A DNA stretch of 7,456 bases from an uncultured Kangiella sp. (GCA_946481205.1 CAMLNB010000173.1:1-7456), one strand, 5' to 3'. Counted from the stretch's first letter, positions 1-6,787 are shown. Notes: generated by a model from the sequence alone, not told the origin. Numbers and translations are program-made.

Positions 1-1361
1 GCCTCATCTTCTTGCAAGCGATGCTCGGCAACCAGTTGGGCCAGAAAGCGGCAATCAATGCGCCGTGCGACATCGTGCCGCGCCGGAATCGACAAGAACG
101 CGCGCGTGTCATCGTTGAAGCCCACCGTGTTGTAGAAACCGGCAGTTTCGGTGACCTGATGGCGGAAACGCAGCATGCCTTCTGGGCTGTCGTGGAACCA
201 CCAGGCTGGACCAAGCCGCAGCGCCGGGTAATGACCGGCCAGTGGTGCCAACTCGCGCGCGTAGCTGGTTTCGTCGAGCGTAAACAAAATGATAGTCAGC
301 TGACTGTCATTACCATACTTGTCGAGCAGCGGTTTCAGGCTGCGCACGTATTCGGTCGGGCTGGGAATATCGGCACCTTTGTCAGCACCGAAACGAGAAA
401 ACACTTGCGGATTGTGATTGCGAAACGCACCCGGATGAATCTGCATCGTCATGCCGTCTTCCAGACTCATACCGGCCATTTCGGTCAACATCTGGGCGCG
501 AAACAATTCAGCTTGCGCAGCGCTTGCCTTGCCACTGATGCAAACGCGGAACAGCGCTTCGGCGTCGGCTGTGGCCAAATCTGCCGTCAGGGCACTCGGA
601 TGACCGTGATCGGTGGCGGTAGCACCGTGGGCACGAAACACCGCCCGGCGCTTGCGCAGCGCATTCAGATAGCCTGACCAGCTGTGGGTGTCTTCATCGG
701 TTTGCGCCGCCAGTTTGGCCAGATTGCTTTGGAAGTCAGCGCGCTCGGGGTCGATCACATCATCGGGCCGGAAAGTCGTGATCACGCGCTTGGCCCAACC
801 GGTGCCTGTCAGCTTGGCATGATGCTTCAACTCATCAACCGCGCCTTCGGTGGTTGCGATCAGCTCGATGTTGAACCGATCGAGCAGCGCGCGCGGCCGG
901 AATGCCTCAGTCGCCAGTTGCTCGTTGATATGGTCGTAGTAGTGGTCAGCGGTCGCTGGGCCAAACGGAATGCGCAGACCAAACACTTCATGAAAGACGT
1001 GGTCATGCCAGATCCGCGATGGCGTGCCACGGAACAGATGAAAATGGGCAGCAAACAGATGCCAGATTTTTCGGTAATCGGTTTCAACCGCCGCACCGTC
1101 TTTGCGACGAATGCCGAGTGACTCCATGCTGATGCCCTGGCTGTACAGCATCCGGAAGACATAATGATCCGGCAGCAGCAGCAGCTTGGTGGCGTTACCA
1201 AAGCTTTCGTTGTCGGCGAACCAGCGCGGGTCGGTGTGGCCGTGTGGGCTAACAATAGGCAGTGCCGCAATGCGCTGATAGAGGCGCTGGGCAATGGCAC
1301 GAACCGTGGGCTCGGCCGGAAACAGGCGGTCCGGGTGCAACGATAATGCAGTCGTGGTCAT
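1..1361 (-). CDS. uxaC: Uronate (glucuronate/galacturonate) isomerase UxaC, 3' end off window
   Basis: Cytoplasmic enzyme (EC 5.3.1.12) that converts D-galacturonate to D-tagaturonate and D-glucuronate to D-fructuronate, the first step of the isomerase route of uronate breakdown. The 453 complete codons read as an amidohydrolase-fold protein. The metal-binding HxH is at H40/H42 in the segment LPIVSPHGHTDP. Other recognisable blocks are PDHYVFRMLYSQG, QIHPGAFRNHNP, LGPAWWFHDSPEGM and, near the left edge, GFNDDTRAFLSIPARHD, whose Asp is the expected C-terminal metal/catalytic residue. The frame is open to base 1; family length is about 470 residues, so roughly the last 15-20 are missing. The ATG at 1359-1361 is chosen because AGGA (1372-1375) lies 10 nt upstream and the N-terminus starts at the usual family position. 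It follows uxaA after 52 nt with no terminator and is probably the third cistron of the GH28-uxaA-uxaC operon. The SPHGHTDP type differs from the E. coli enzyme (FDYHCHL at the same place). Confidence 0.96.
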   Translation of the reverse strand, partial: MTTTALSLHPDRLFPAEPTVRAIAQRLYQRIAALPIVSPHGHTDPRWFADNESFGNATKLLLLPDHYVFRMLYSQGISMESLGIRRKDGAAVETDYRKIWHLFAAHFHLFRGTPSRIWHDHVFHEVFGLRIPFGPATADHYYDHINEQLATEAFRPRALLDRFNIELIATTEGAVDELKHHAKLTGTGWAKRVITTFRPDDVIDPERADFQSNLAKLAAQTDEDTHSWSGYLNALRKRRAVFRAHGATATDHGHPSALTADLATADAEALFRVCISGKASAAQAELFRAQMLTEMAGMSLEDGMTMQIHPGAFRNHNPQVFSRFGADKGADIPSPTEYVRSLKPLLDKYGNDSQLTIILFTLDETSYARELAPLAGHYPALRLGPAWWFHDSPEGMLRFRHQVTETAGFYNTVGFNDDTRAFLSIPARHDVARRIDCRFLAQLVAEHRLQEDE

Positions 1362-1413
1362 GGTTGGCAATTCCTGAACGGGCGCGTAAACAGACAAGAG
1401 TTCGGTGCGCAGC

Positions 1414-2979
1414 TCACAGCGTTACTCCGGTTTTCCAGATCGCGATCTCACGTTGATCGGCAATCTCGTTACGGGTTTGCTGGCCGGACGCAACGGCAAT
1501 CAGATAGCGATAGAACTCGGCAAAGATTTGCTCGGCTTCTCGCTCGCCTTGCAGCAGCGCGCCGGCATCAAAATCAATCCACTGCGGCTTGCGCTGGGCC
1601 AGTGCGCGGTTCGAGGCGATCTTGACCGTCGGCACCGGAAAACCAAGCGGCGTGCCTCGGCCGGTGGTAAACAGAATCAGCGTGGCGCCCGCGGCGGCCA
1701 GCACGGTCGATGACACCGCGTCATTGCCGGGCCCCTCCAGCAAAGTCAGACCATTTTTCTGTACACGCTCGCCGTAGCGAATCACATCGGTGACCACCGC
1801 ATTGCCGCCTTTCTGGATAGCGCCGATCGACTTTTCTTCCAGCGTGGTGATACCGCCATCCTTGTTGCCGGGGCTTGGGTTCTCGTACACCGGTTGTTGA
1901 TTGGCCATGAAATACTGTTTGAATTGATTGACCAGATCGACGATGCCAGTGAATGTTTGTTCGCTGGCGGCACGCGCCATCAGGATATGCTCGGCGCCGA
2001 ACATTTCCGGTGTTTCGGTCAGCAGCACTTTGCCATCGCGGCTACTTAACCAGTCCGCCATCCGGCCGACCAAAGGGTTGGCTGTGAGTCCGCTGAAACC
2101 GTCAGAGCCGCCACATTTCATGCCAAGCACCAGATCCGAAACCGGACAGGGCGTCCGGACATCGTGGCGCATGACGTCCACTAGCTCCGCGACCGCAGCG
2201 AGCCCTTGTTCGACTTCATCATCGACTTGCTGGGCATTGAACGAACGAATCCTCGCCGGATCGATATCCGGACAGGCAGCTAGCAATTTGCTCAGCTGAT
2301 TGTTTTCACAACCAAGACCAATGACGAGAACGGCGCCAGCATTTGGGTGTTGAACCAGACCAGCCAACACCGCCCGGGTATGAGCCAAATCATCACCGAG
2401 CTGCGAACAGCCAAACGGATGAGTGAACGCATGCACGCCATCGATCACACCGGCGTATTGCTTGCTCGCCTGTTCGGCAATGCGCTGCGCGGCACGACTG
2501 ACGCAGCCTACGGTGTTGATGATCCACAGTTCGTTGCGGGTACCGACGCGACCGTTGCTACGCTGATAACCCATAAATTCGCGCGGCAGCTCGTTCGGGA
2601 GCGGCAATGGCTGGGCGTGACAGCCGTCGTAGTGATAGGCCGCGCGGTCAGACAACAGCGTGTGCAGATTATGGCTGTGCACATGCTGACCAGCAGTGAT
2701 TGCAGTGGATGTTGCACCGATCGGAAAGCCGTATTTGATAACCGCGCTGCCTGCAGGCAAGGGCTGCAAAGCCACTTTGTGCCCCGCTGGAATGGTTTCC
2801 GTCACGGTCACCGTTATGCCGTTGTGGCGAATGACCGTATCCACGGCCAATTCGCGCAGAGCGACAGCAACATTATCCGCCGGATGTATATGCAAGCTGG
2901 CGAGTACGCAGTTCTGCTCTGGTAAGCCACCAGCGCAGCTGGTCACGCTGCCGATGAGATTGGGGGATTGCGTTGTCAT
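1414..2979 (-). CDS. uxaA: Altronate dehydratase UxaA
   Basis: Cytoplasmic D-altronate dehydratase (EC 4.2.1.7), which makes 2-keto-3-deoxygluconate from altronate in the galacturonate branch. The 521-residue product has an N-terminal SAF domain (about residues 28-105) ending in the GQHVHSHN motif. The large UxaA catalytic region follows, with GTRNELWI (146-153), HPFGCSQLGDD (187-197), GLGCENNQ (221-228), KCGGSDGFSG (288-297), ENPSPGNKDGGITTLEEKS (366-384) and FTTGRGTPLG (437-446). The C-terminus, IWKTGVTL, is nearly that of E. coli UxaA (IFKSGVTL). The cysteines of the GCSQ, GCENN and CGGSDG motifs are present. An upstream in-frame start at 3057 would run into the GH28 coding region. The ATG at 2977-2979 is preferred because a consensus GGAGG sits 7 nt upstream. 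Even so the protein has about 27 more N-terminal residues than E. coli UxaA (495 aa). Only 13 nt separate it from the GH28 stop codon, so co-transcription and translational coupling are very likely. Confidence 0.97.
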   Translation of the reverse strand: MTTQSPNLIGSVTSCAGGLPEQNCVLASLHIHPADNVAVALRELAVDTVIRHNGITVTVTETIPAGHKVALQPLPAGSAVIKYGFPIGATSTAITAGQHVHSHNLHTLLSDRAAYHYDGCHAQPLPLPNELPREFMGYQRSNGRVGTRNELWIINTVGCVSRAAQRIAEQASKQYAGVIDGVHAFTHPFGCSQLGDDLAHTRAVLAGLVQHPNAGAVLVIGLGCENNQLSKLLAACPDIDPARIRSFNAQQVDDEVEQGLAAVAELVDVMRHDVRTPCPVSDLVLGMKCGGSDGFSGLTANPLVGRMADWLSSRDGKVLLTETPEMFGAEHILMARAASEQTFTGIVDLVNQFKQYFMANQQPVYENPSPGNKDGGITTLEEKSIGAIQKGGNAVVTDVIRYGERVQKNGLTLLEGPGNDAVSSTVLAAAGATLILFTTGRGTPLGFPVPTVKIASNRALAQRKPQWIDFDAGALLQGEREAEQIFAEFYRYLIAVASGQQTRNEIADQREIAIWKTGVTL

Positions 2980-2986
2980 GGTGTCG

Positions 2987-2991
2987 CCTCC
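2987..2991 (-). promoter_or_regulatory. Strong ribosome binding site of uxaA
   Basis: On the minus strand the sequence reads GGAGG followed by a 7-nt spacer and the ATG at 2979. It begins one base after the TGA stop of the GH28 gene (2993-2995), so ribosomes ending GH28 translation are placed over the uxaA start. It is the best Shine-Dalgarno match seen in the window and decides the uxaA start against the longer in-frame alternative. Confidence 0.85.
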
Positions 2992-2992
2992 G

Positions 2993-4474
2993 TCACGCGG
3001 CAACAGCTTTGCCGTTGATGCTGACGCAATCGAATACCGCTGTTTCCAGCTGCTCAATCACGCCGCGCTCGGCGTCCGCAAAATGGACGTTGTACAGCTG
3101 CAGATTGCGTATCGGCGCCCGCGTCAGACCACGCAGCTCGAATGCTCGCTGTGCTTTGTCACAACGGAGATTTTCTACGACGATGTCGCGAATATTCGGT
3201 AAGTGATTGCCGCTGTCGCCTTCCTCGTAATACAGATTGATCACGATAGCGTCTTTGACCGTGCCGATGTGGCTATCGAGCAGGGCGATGTCGGCCACGT
3301 CGCCACCACGAACTGAATTGGTTTTGACGCGCAGGCCGCGTTCCAGATTCGGACTATCAAAGCGGCAGCGACGGGCAATGATGTAGCGAGCCCCGCCGGA
3401 GATCTCACTGCCGATCACGACGCCACCATGGCCAGCACGCATTTCACAGTCCTGAATCACTACATGCTGCACCGGCTGGTTTAACCGGCGACCATCGGCA
3501 TTGCGACCGGATTTCAGCGCAATACAGTCATCACCGGTATCGAAGGTGCAACGCTCGATCAGCACGCGCCGGCAGGATTCGGGATTGCAGCCATCGGAGT
3601 TGGGGCCGTGGCTCTGCGCGGTAACGCCACGGACAATCACATCCTCTGACAGTACCGGGTGAATCAACCAGAACGGCGAATTTTTCAGCGTGACGTTTTC
3701 GACCAGCACGCGTTTGCACTGATAGAACTGCAGCAGCGGCGGTCGCAAATAATTCGGAGCCAATACCCGCTCGGCTACCGGGACACCGCGTTCAGCCATC
3801 GCGAACAATTGCTCGCGACTGTGTTTTTGATTGATGTGTTCATCGACGGGCCACGGCGTGGTTTTCCATTGGCCTTTCCATGGCCACCACGCCTGCAGAC
3901 TGGCATTGCCATCGATGAAACCGGCGCCGGTGACAGCAATGTTTTCTTGTTCATGGGCATAGATGAGTGGGCAATAGCCCATCAGCTCAACGCCCTCCCA
4001 GCGTGTTTTCACGGCCGGCAAATAGCGCGCCGGCTCGGTGACAAACGACAGCACCGCATCGATATCGAGATGCAGATTCACATTTGACTTCAGCTGGATG
4101 GGGCCAGTCAGCCAGACACCAGCCGGCACTCGCACTCGACCACCGCCCAAGGCATGGCAACGGGCAATGGCATCACGAATCGCTTGCGTGCAATCGCGAC
4201 CGGTTTGGGCGCCGAACGCGGTGATCGACAACGTCCGTGCGGGAAAAACGGTTGGCTTGATCGCCGCGATGATCTGATCGGCCAGTCGATGCCAATGTGC
4301 CGCCTGGGATTTGCCGGTACAAGCGGCATTGCCGGCGACTTGGGCAGCTCGACCGCTGGCTTGATTGCCAGCAAAAGTCGACACCGGCTGCCAACTGGCC
4401 ATGCCACCGCTACTGAGCCAGCCGAGCGCGCAAGCCAGTTGTTTGAGTCGTTGCCGACGGCTCCGATTTGCCAT
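2993..4474 (-). CDS. Exported glycoside hydrolase family 28 (polygalacturonase-type)
   Basis: Predicted polygalacturonase that hydrolyses alpha-1,4-galacturonosyl bonds, probably releasing galacturonate from pectate or oligogalacturonates in the periplasm or outside the cell. The 493-residue product has a basic N-terminus with a twin-arginine-like SRRQRLK (5-11), then a hydrophobic stretch to about residue 28, then an Ala/Gly/Gln-rich linker. The mature beta-helix starts near SITAFGA (83-89). GH28 motifs in order are NSDGCNPES (292-300, catalytic D294), TGDDCIALKSG (313-323, D315/D316), AGHGG (347-351, H349) and GLRVKT (380-385, R382/K384, the RIK equivalent). N297 stands where classic fungal enzymes have Asp. 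The long region between about 185 and 250 is compatible with an exo-acting subtype, but substrate and mode are inferred. A GTG at 4490-4492 would add six residues; the ATG is preferred because GAAGG lies 11 nt upstream. It is the first cistron downstream of the operator pair and is followed by uxaA after 13 nt. Confidence 0.93.
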   Translation of the reverse strand: MANRSRRQRLKQLACALGWLSSGGMASWQPVSTFAGNQASGRAAQVAGNAACTGKSQAAHWHRLADQIIAAIKPTVFPARTLSITAFGAQTGRDCTQAIRDAIARCHALGGGRVRVPAGVWLTGPIQLKSNVNLHLDIDAVLSFVTEPARYLPAVKTRWEGVELMGYCPLIYAHEQENIAVTGAGFIDGNASLQAWWPWKGQWKTTPWPVDEHINQKHSREQLFAMAERGVPVAERVLAPNYLRPPLLQFYQCKRVLVENVTLKNSPFWLIHPVLSEDVIVRGVTAQSHGPNSDGCNPESCRRVLIERCTFDTGDDCIALKSGRNADGRRLNQPVQHVVIQDCEMRAGHGGVVIGSEISGGARYIIARRCRFDSPNLERGLRVKTNSVRGGDVADIALLDSHIGTVKDAIVINLYYEEGDSGNHLPNIRDIVVENLRCDKAQRAFELRGLTRAPIRNLQLYNVHFADAERGVIEQLETAVFDCVSINGKAVAA

Positions 4475-4532
4475 GGCCTTTGCCACCTTCACCCCTATTG
4501 GAATGCCCCATGTCGGCGGCCCCTCTTATGCC

Positions 4533-4560
4533 ATAATATCGCAATTGCCACCGGTGGCAA
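4533..4560 (-). promoter_or_regulatory. Putative sigma70 promoter of the GH28-uxaA-uxaC operon
   Basis: On the minus strand TTGCCA (4560-4555) and TATTAT (4538-4533) are separated by 16 nt; each differs from the sigma70 consensus hexamer at one position. Transcription would start near 4526, giving a leader of about 50 nt before the GH28 ATG. The AT-rich run AAAATTTTA (4571-4579), just upstream of the -35 box, sits where an UP element would lie. The -35 box is the first half of operator O1, so repressor binding should block RNA polymerase directly. Prediction from sequence only. Confidence 0.62.
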
Positions 4561-4561
4561 T
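4544..4561. promoter_or_regulatory. Operator O1: perfect 18-bp CG-centred palindrome
   Basis: ATTGCCACCGGTGGCAAT is a perfect inverted repeat with no loop and a central CCGG. This is the usual form of LacI-family operators, where the hinge-helix leucine intercalates at a central CpG. It overlaps the -35 box of the GH28 promoter and lies about 1.2 kb from the ATG of the adjacent LacI-type regulator gene. Assignment to that regulator is inference from family knowledge and position. Confidence 0.78.
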
Positions 4562-4577
4562 CGTTGGAGATAAAATT

Positions 4578-4593
4578 TTGCCATCGGTGGCAT
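4578..4593. promoter_or_regulatory. Operator O2: second copy of the LacI-type palindrome
   Basis: TTGCCATCGGTGGCAT matches the 16-bp core of O1 at 14 of 16 positions and is an imperfect palindrome (one mismatched pair inside the inner 14 bp). Its centre (4585/4586) is 33 bp from the O1 centre (4552/4553), about three turns of B-DNA, so two dimers would sit on the same face of the helix. The flanking T-run on the plus strand gives a weak terminator-like hairpin, but the match to O1 makes an operator the better reading. Confidence 0.7.
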
Positions 4594-4703
4594 TTTACTG
4601 GTCTCAGCGGCGATGAAGGCTTGCCGTCGACCTGGCAGCAGCGATAGGGATGAGCAGGAAACAGCGCGAGCGAGATGGCCTCAGTGAAGCCCGGTTCCGA
4701 CAT

Positions 4704-5747
4704 TCAGTCCGAGGATTTCCCCGGGCTGGCGGTCGATTCCCGAACCACGAGGATGGGCGCCACTTTGACCGCGACGTTGTCGGCTTCGCGCGACCGATCT
4801 TCGATGGCCAGGATCATCTTGGTCGTCGCCAGATTGGCCATTTGCCGAACCGGTCGCCGAATCGTGGTCAGCGACGGAATCATCCGCGAGGCCAGCATGT
4901 TGTCGTCAAAACCGGCGACCGACAGCTGCTCCGGCACCGCAATGCCAAGCTTGCGCGCGGCTTTCAGTACGCCTGCGGCCATCTGGTCGTTGTTGGCAAA
5001 AATGGCGGTGGGCAGTGGTGTTTGTTGAAGCAACTGTTCAGCGCAGCTGATACCGGTTTCAAAGGTATTGCCGCCTTCGATGATCCGGTCCGATCGCAAG
5101 CTGATGCCATAGGCGGATAGTCCCAGCTTGAAGCCTTCCATCCGTTCGACTGACGAGCGATAACGCTGCGGCCCGCTGATGAACGCAATTTCCTGATGAC
5201 CAAGATGAGAAAAATAGCGAGCCATTTCCGCAGCGGCAGCGCGATCATCCGAGACCATGATATGCGCCGGTTCATCGATCAGCACCGAGGTCAAGCGGAC
5301 ATAAGGAAAGCCCGCATTACCGATGGCATTGGCGAGGTCATCCAGTTCCGAGACCGGCGGCAGGATGATCACGCCATCAAGCTTCGATCGCTCGATAAAA
5401 TGCAGGCAATCGCGAATCAGGGTTTCACTGCGGTAATTGCAGGGATGCACGACCAGCTCATAACCGGAGCCGGCGCAGACCTCGATGACACCGCGCTGGA
5501 CATCATCCAGGTACAGCGCGTCTGGGTTGTCGTAAATGAGTCCGAGCAGGTAAGAGCGCCGTGAAGCCAAGCCGCGGGCTTGGGCATTCGGCGAATAATT
5601 GAGTTCTTTGACGATGGCCTCGATGCGATCACGCGTGCTTTTGCCAACGTTGATCGAGCCGTTCATCACCCGCGAGACCGTGCGTTTGGACACCCCGGCC
5701 AATCGCGCCACGTCATTGATGGTCGATTTCTTTTGCAGCTCCGTCAT
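4704..5747 (-). CDS. LacI-family transcriptional regulator, probable pectin/uronate repressor
   Basis: Cytoplasmic DNA-binding regulator, 347 residues, normal for the family. The N-terminal helix-turn-helix is STINDVARLAGVSKRTVSRV (8-27), with K21/R22 at the base-reading positions of the recognition helix. The hinge helix NAQARGLASRR (54-64) carries the minor-groove leucine at L60. The periplasmic-binding-protein-like effector domain runs from about 66 to 336, with RMEGF (202-206), FANNDQMAAG (250-259) and SVAGFDDN (276-283). The start at 5745-5747 is chosen because it leaves the usual 8-residue lead before the HTH and has GGGAG 10 nt upstream; a longer in-frame start at 5864 would add 39 unconserved residues. 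The effector cannot be read from the sequence; galacturonate, KDG or a related pathway sugar is plausible. The gene lies between kduI (127 nt upstream, no clear promoter or terminator in that gap) and the operator pair, so it may be read through from kduDI and probably controls at least the GH28-uxaA-uxaC operon. Confidence 0.93.
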   Translation of the reverse strand: MTELQKKSTINDVARLAGVSKRTVSRVMNGSINVGKSTRDRIEAIVKELNYSPNAQARGLASRRSYLLGLIYDNPDALYLDDVQRGVIEVCAGSGYELVVHPCNYRSETLIRDCLHFIERSKLDGVIILPPVSELDDLANAIGNAGFPYVRLTSVLIDEPAHIMVSDDRAAAAEMARYFSHLGHQEIAFISGPQRYRSSVERMEGFKLGLSAYGISLRSDRIIEGGNTFETGISCAEQLLQQTPLPTAIFANNDQMAAGVLKAARKLGIAVPEQLSVAGFDDNMLASRMIPSLTTIRRPVRQMANLATTKMILAIEDRSREADNVAVKVAPILVVRESTASPGKSSD

Positions 5748-5874
5748 GCTGGTAAGACTCCCGCGGGGCGTGTGGTGCAATAAGCCCCACCGATTTCCCG
5801 ATCCGTGCGGCGGCCATAGGCTACCAACAAAGCGCGCGGCCGAATAGCGCGACGAAACCGCCACTCATGCCGAC
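5748..5874 (-). other. Intergenic gap between kduI and the LacI-type gene
   Basis: This 127-nt stretch is non-coding in the minus-strand frames of its neighbours. I see no convincing -35/-10 pair, no terminator with a T-run, and no copy of the O1/O2 palindrome. The only structures are a short CCCGCGGG palindrome (5760-5767) and a weak GGGGC/GCCCC inverted repeat. It may simply be leader or read-through spacer for the regulator gene, or hold a promoter too degenerate to recognise. Confidence 0.5.
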
Positions 5875-6717
5875 TCAGCGCAGTTGATCGGGTGGGTACT
5901 TGTCCATATCGCTGTAGTTCATGTTTTCGCCGGCCATGCCCCAGACGAAGGCATAGGAACCGGTGCCGCAACCACTGTGAATCGACCATGGCGGCGACAC
6001 CACAGCCTCCTCATTGCGCAGCCACAGATGCCGGGTTTCCTGCGGCTCACCCATGAAATGACAAACCGCCTGCTCTGCCGGCAAATCAAAGTAGAAATAA
6101 GCTTCCATCCGCCGATCATGCTGGTGCACCGGCATGGTGTTCCAGACGCTGCCCGGCTTCAGCACTGTCAGGCCCATTTGCAGCTGACAGGTTTCAACAA
6201 CGCCCTGAATCATCAGCTGATAAATATCGCGCTCGTTCGACGTTACAGCCGCACCCATATGCAGTACCTTGCAATCGGCCATCGTGATATGGCGGTGCGG
6301 AAACGCATGGTGCGCCGGCGTTGAGTTCAAATAGAACTTGGCCGGTGCGTTGGCGCTGTCGCTATGAAAACGCACCTGCTTGGCGCCTTTGCCAACATAG
6401 AGCGCTTCTTTGTTGGCAAGCCGGTAGTTGACACCGTCGACTTCGACCGTGCCGACCTGGCCGATATTGATCACGCCAAGTTCACGCCGATCAAGAAAAT
6501 GCTCGGCTTTCAAGGCGTCGACCGTTACCAGAGCCACAGGCGCAGCAACCGGCACTGCGCTGCCGACAATCATCCGTTCGTAGTGGGTATAGCAGAGCAC
6601 CAGCGTGTCGGCCTGCATCAAGTTGCCGACATGAAATGCCTGACGTAAACGCGCCGTGTCATAGTGTTTAACATCGTCAGCATGGGCTGCGTAGCGCTGA
6701 TCAAATTGCACGTTCAT
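5875..6717 (-). CDS. kduI: 5-dehydro-4-deoxy-D-glucuronate isomerase KduI
   Basis: Cytoplasmic cupin-fold zinc enzyme (EC 5.3.1.17, 4-deoxy-L-threo-5-hexosulose-uronate ketol-isomerase). It converts the unsaturated uronate product of pectate/oligogalacturonate lyases into 3-deoxy-D-glycero-2,5-hexodiulosonate, the substrate of KduD. The 280-residue product matches the E. coli length (278). It contains ERRELGVINIG-type DRRELGVINIG (76-86), EALYVGKGAK (104-113), WNTMPVHQHDRRMEAYFYF (192-210) and PPWSIHSGCG (242-251). The expected zinc ligands H198, H200, E205 and H247 are all present, each offset by two from the E. coli enzyme. The ATG at 6715-6717 gives the family N-terminus. In-frame starts at 6762 or 6810 would add up to 31 residues unlike KduI and overlap the kduD stop region; the ribosome binding site (GTGAGA) is weak. 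It lies 70 nt downstream of kduD. Confidence 0.97.
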   Translation of the reverse strand: MNVQFDQRYAAHADDVKHYDTARLRQAFHVGNLMQADTLVLCYTHYERMIVGSAVPVAAPVALVTVDALKAEHFLDRRELGVINIGQVGTVEVDGVNYRLANKEALYVGKGAKQVRFHSDSANAPAKFYLNSTPAHHAFPHRHITMADCKVLHMGAAVTSNERDIYQLMIQGVVETCQLQMGLTVLKPGSVWNTMPVHQHDRRMEAYFYFDLPAEQAVCHFMGEPQETRHLWLRNEEAVVSPPWSIHSGCGTGSYAFVWGMAGENMNYSDMDKYPPDQLR

Positions 6718-6787
6718 CAATCGTCTCACTATTTCAAATCGGTTTAATCGGGTGGCGTTCATTTTGACGAACACATTGCCGGCACAC

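Noticed and set aside
12..677. Long plus-strand open frame opposite uxaC (and similar ones at 684-1121, 2347-2925, 3659-4087, 5884-6324)
   Set aside because: Each is antisense to a gene with full-length family motifs, and the translations are low-complexity Arg/Gln/His-rich sequences with no recognisable domain; they are shadow frames of GC-rich coding DNA.
1361..1372. TTGCCA half-site next to the uxaC ribosome binding site
   Set aside because: No second arm and no promoter elements around it; uxaC is better explained as a downstream cistron.
4427..4441. Possible lipobox (QLAC) in the GH28 leader
   Set aside because: The hydrophobic core precedes a lipobox cysteine in lipoproteins, but here the cysteine is only at residue 15, right after the basic region, and the -3 position is Gln.
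4571..4597. Possible intrinsic terminator on the plus strand (TGCCA/TGGCA hairpin followed by TTTT)
   Set aside because: The stem is only about 5 bp, no plus-strand gene ends nearby, and the element matches O1 at 14 of 16 positions, so an operator explains it better.
4410..4703. Minus-strand 97-codon frame starting just downstream of the regulator stop
   Set aside because: It runs through both operators and the promoter and into the GH28 signal region in another frame; composition is not protein-like and no family is recognisable.
5748..5864. Longer regulator start at 5864 (39 extra residues)
   Set aside because: The extension does not resemble LacI-family N-termini, and the ATG at 5747 has a suitable ribosome binding site and the normal distance to the HTH.
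6740..6762. Half-site resembling the operator (GCCACCCG on the minus strand) upstream of kduI
   Set aside because: Only one arm matches; the other half has no inverted-repeat symmetry, so it is within chance expectation.
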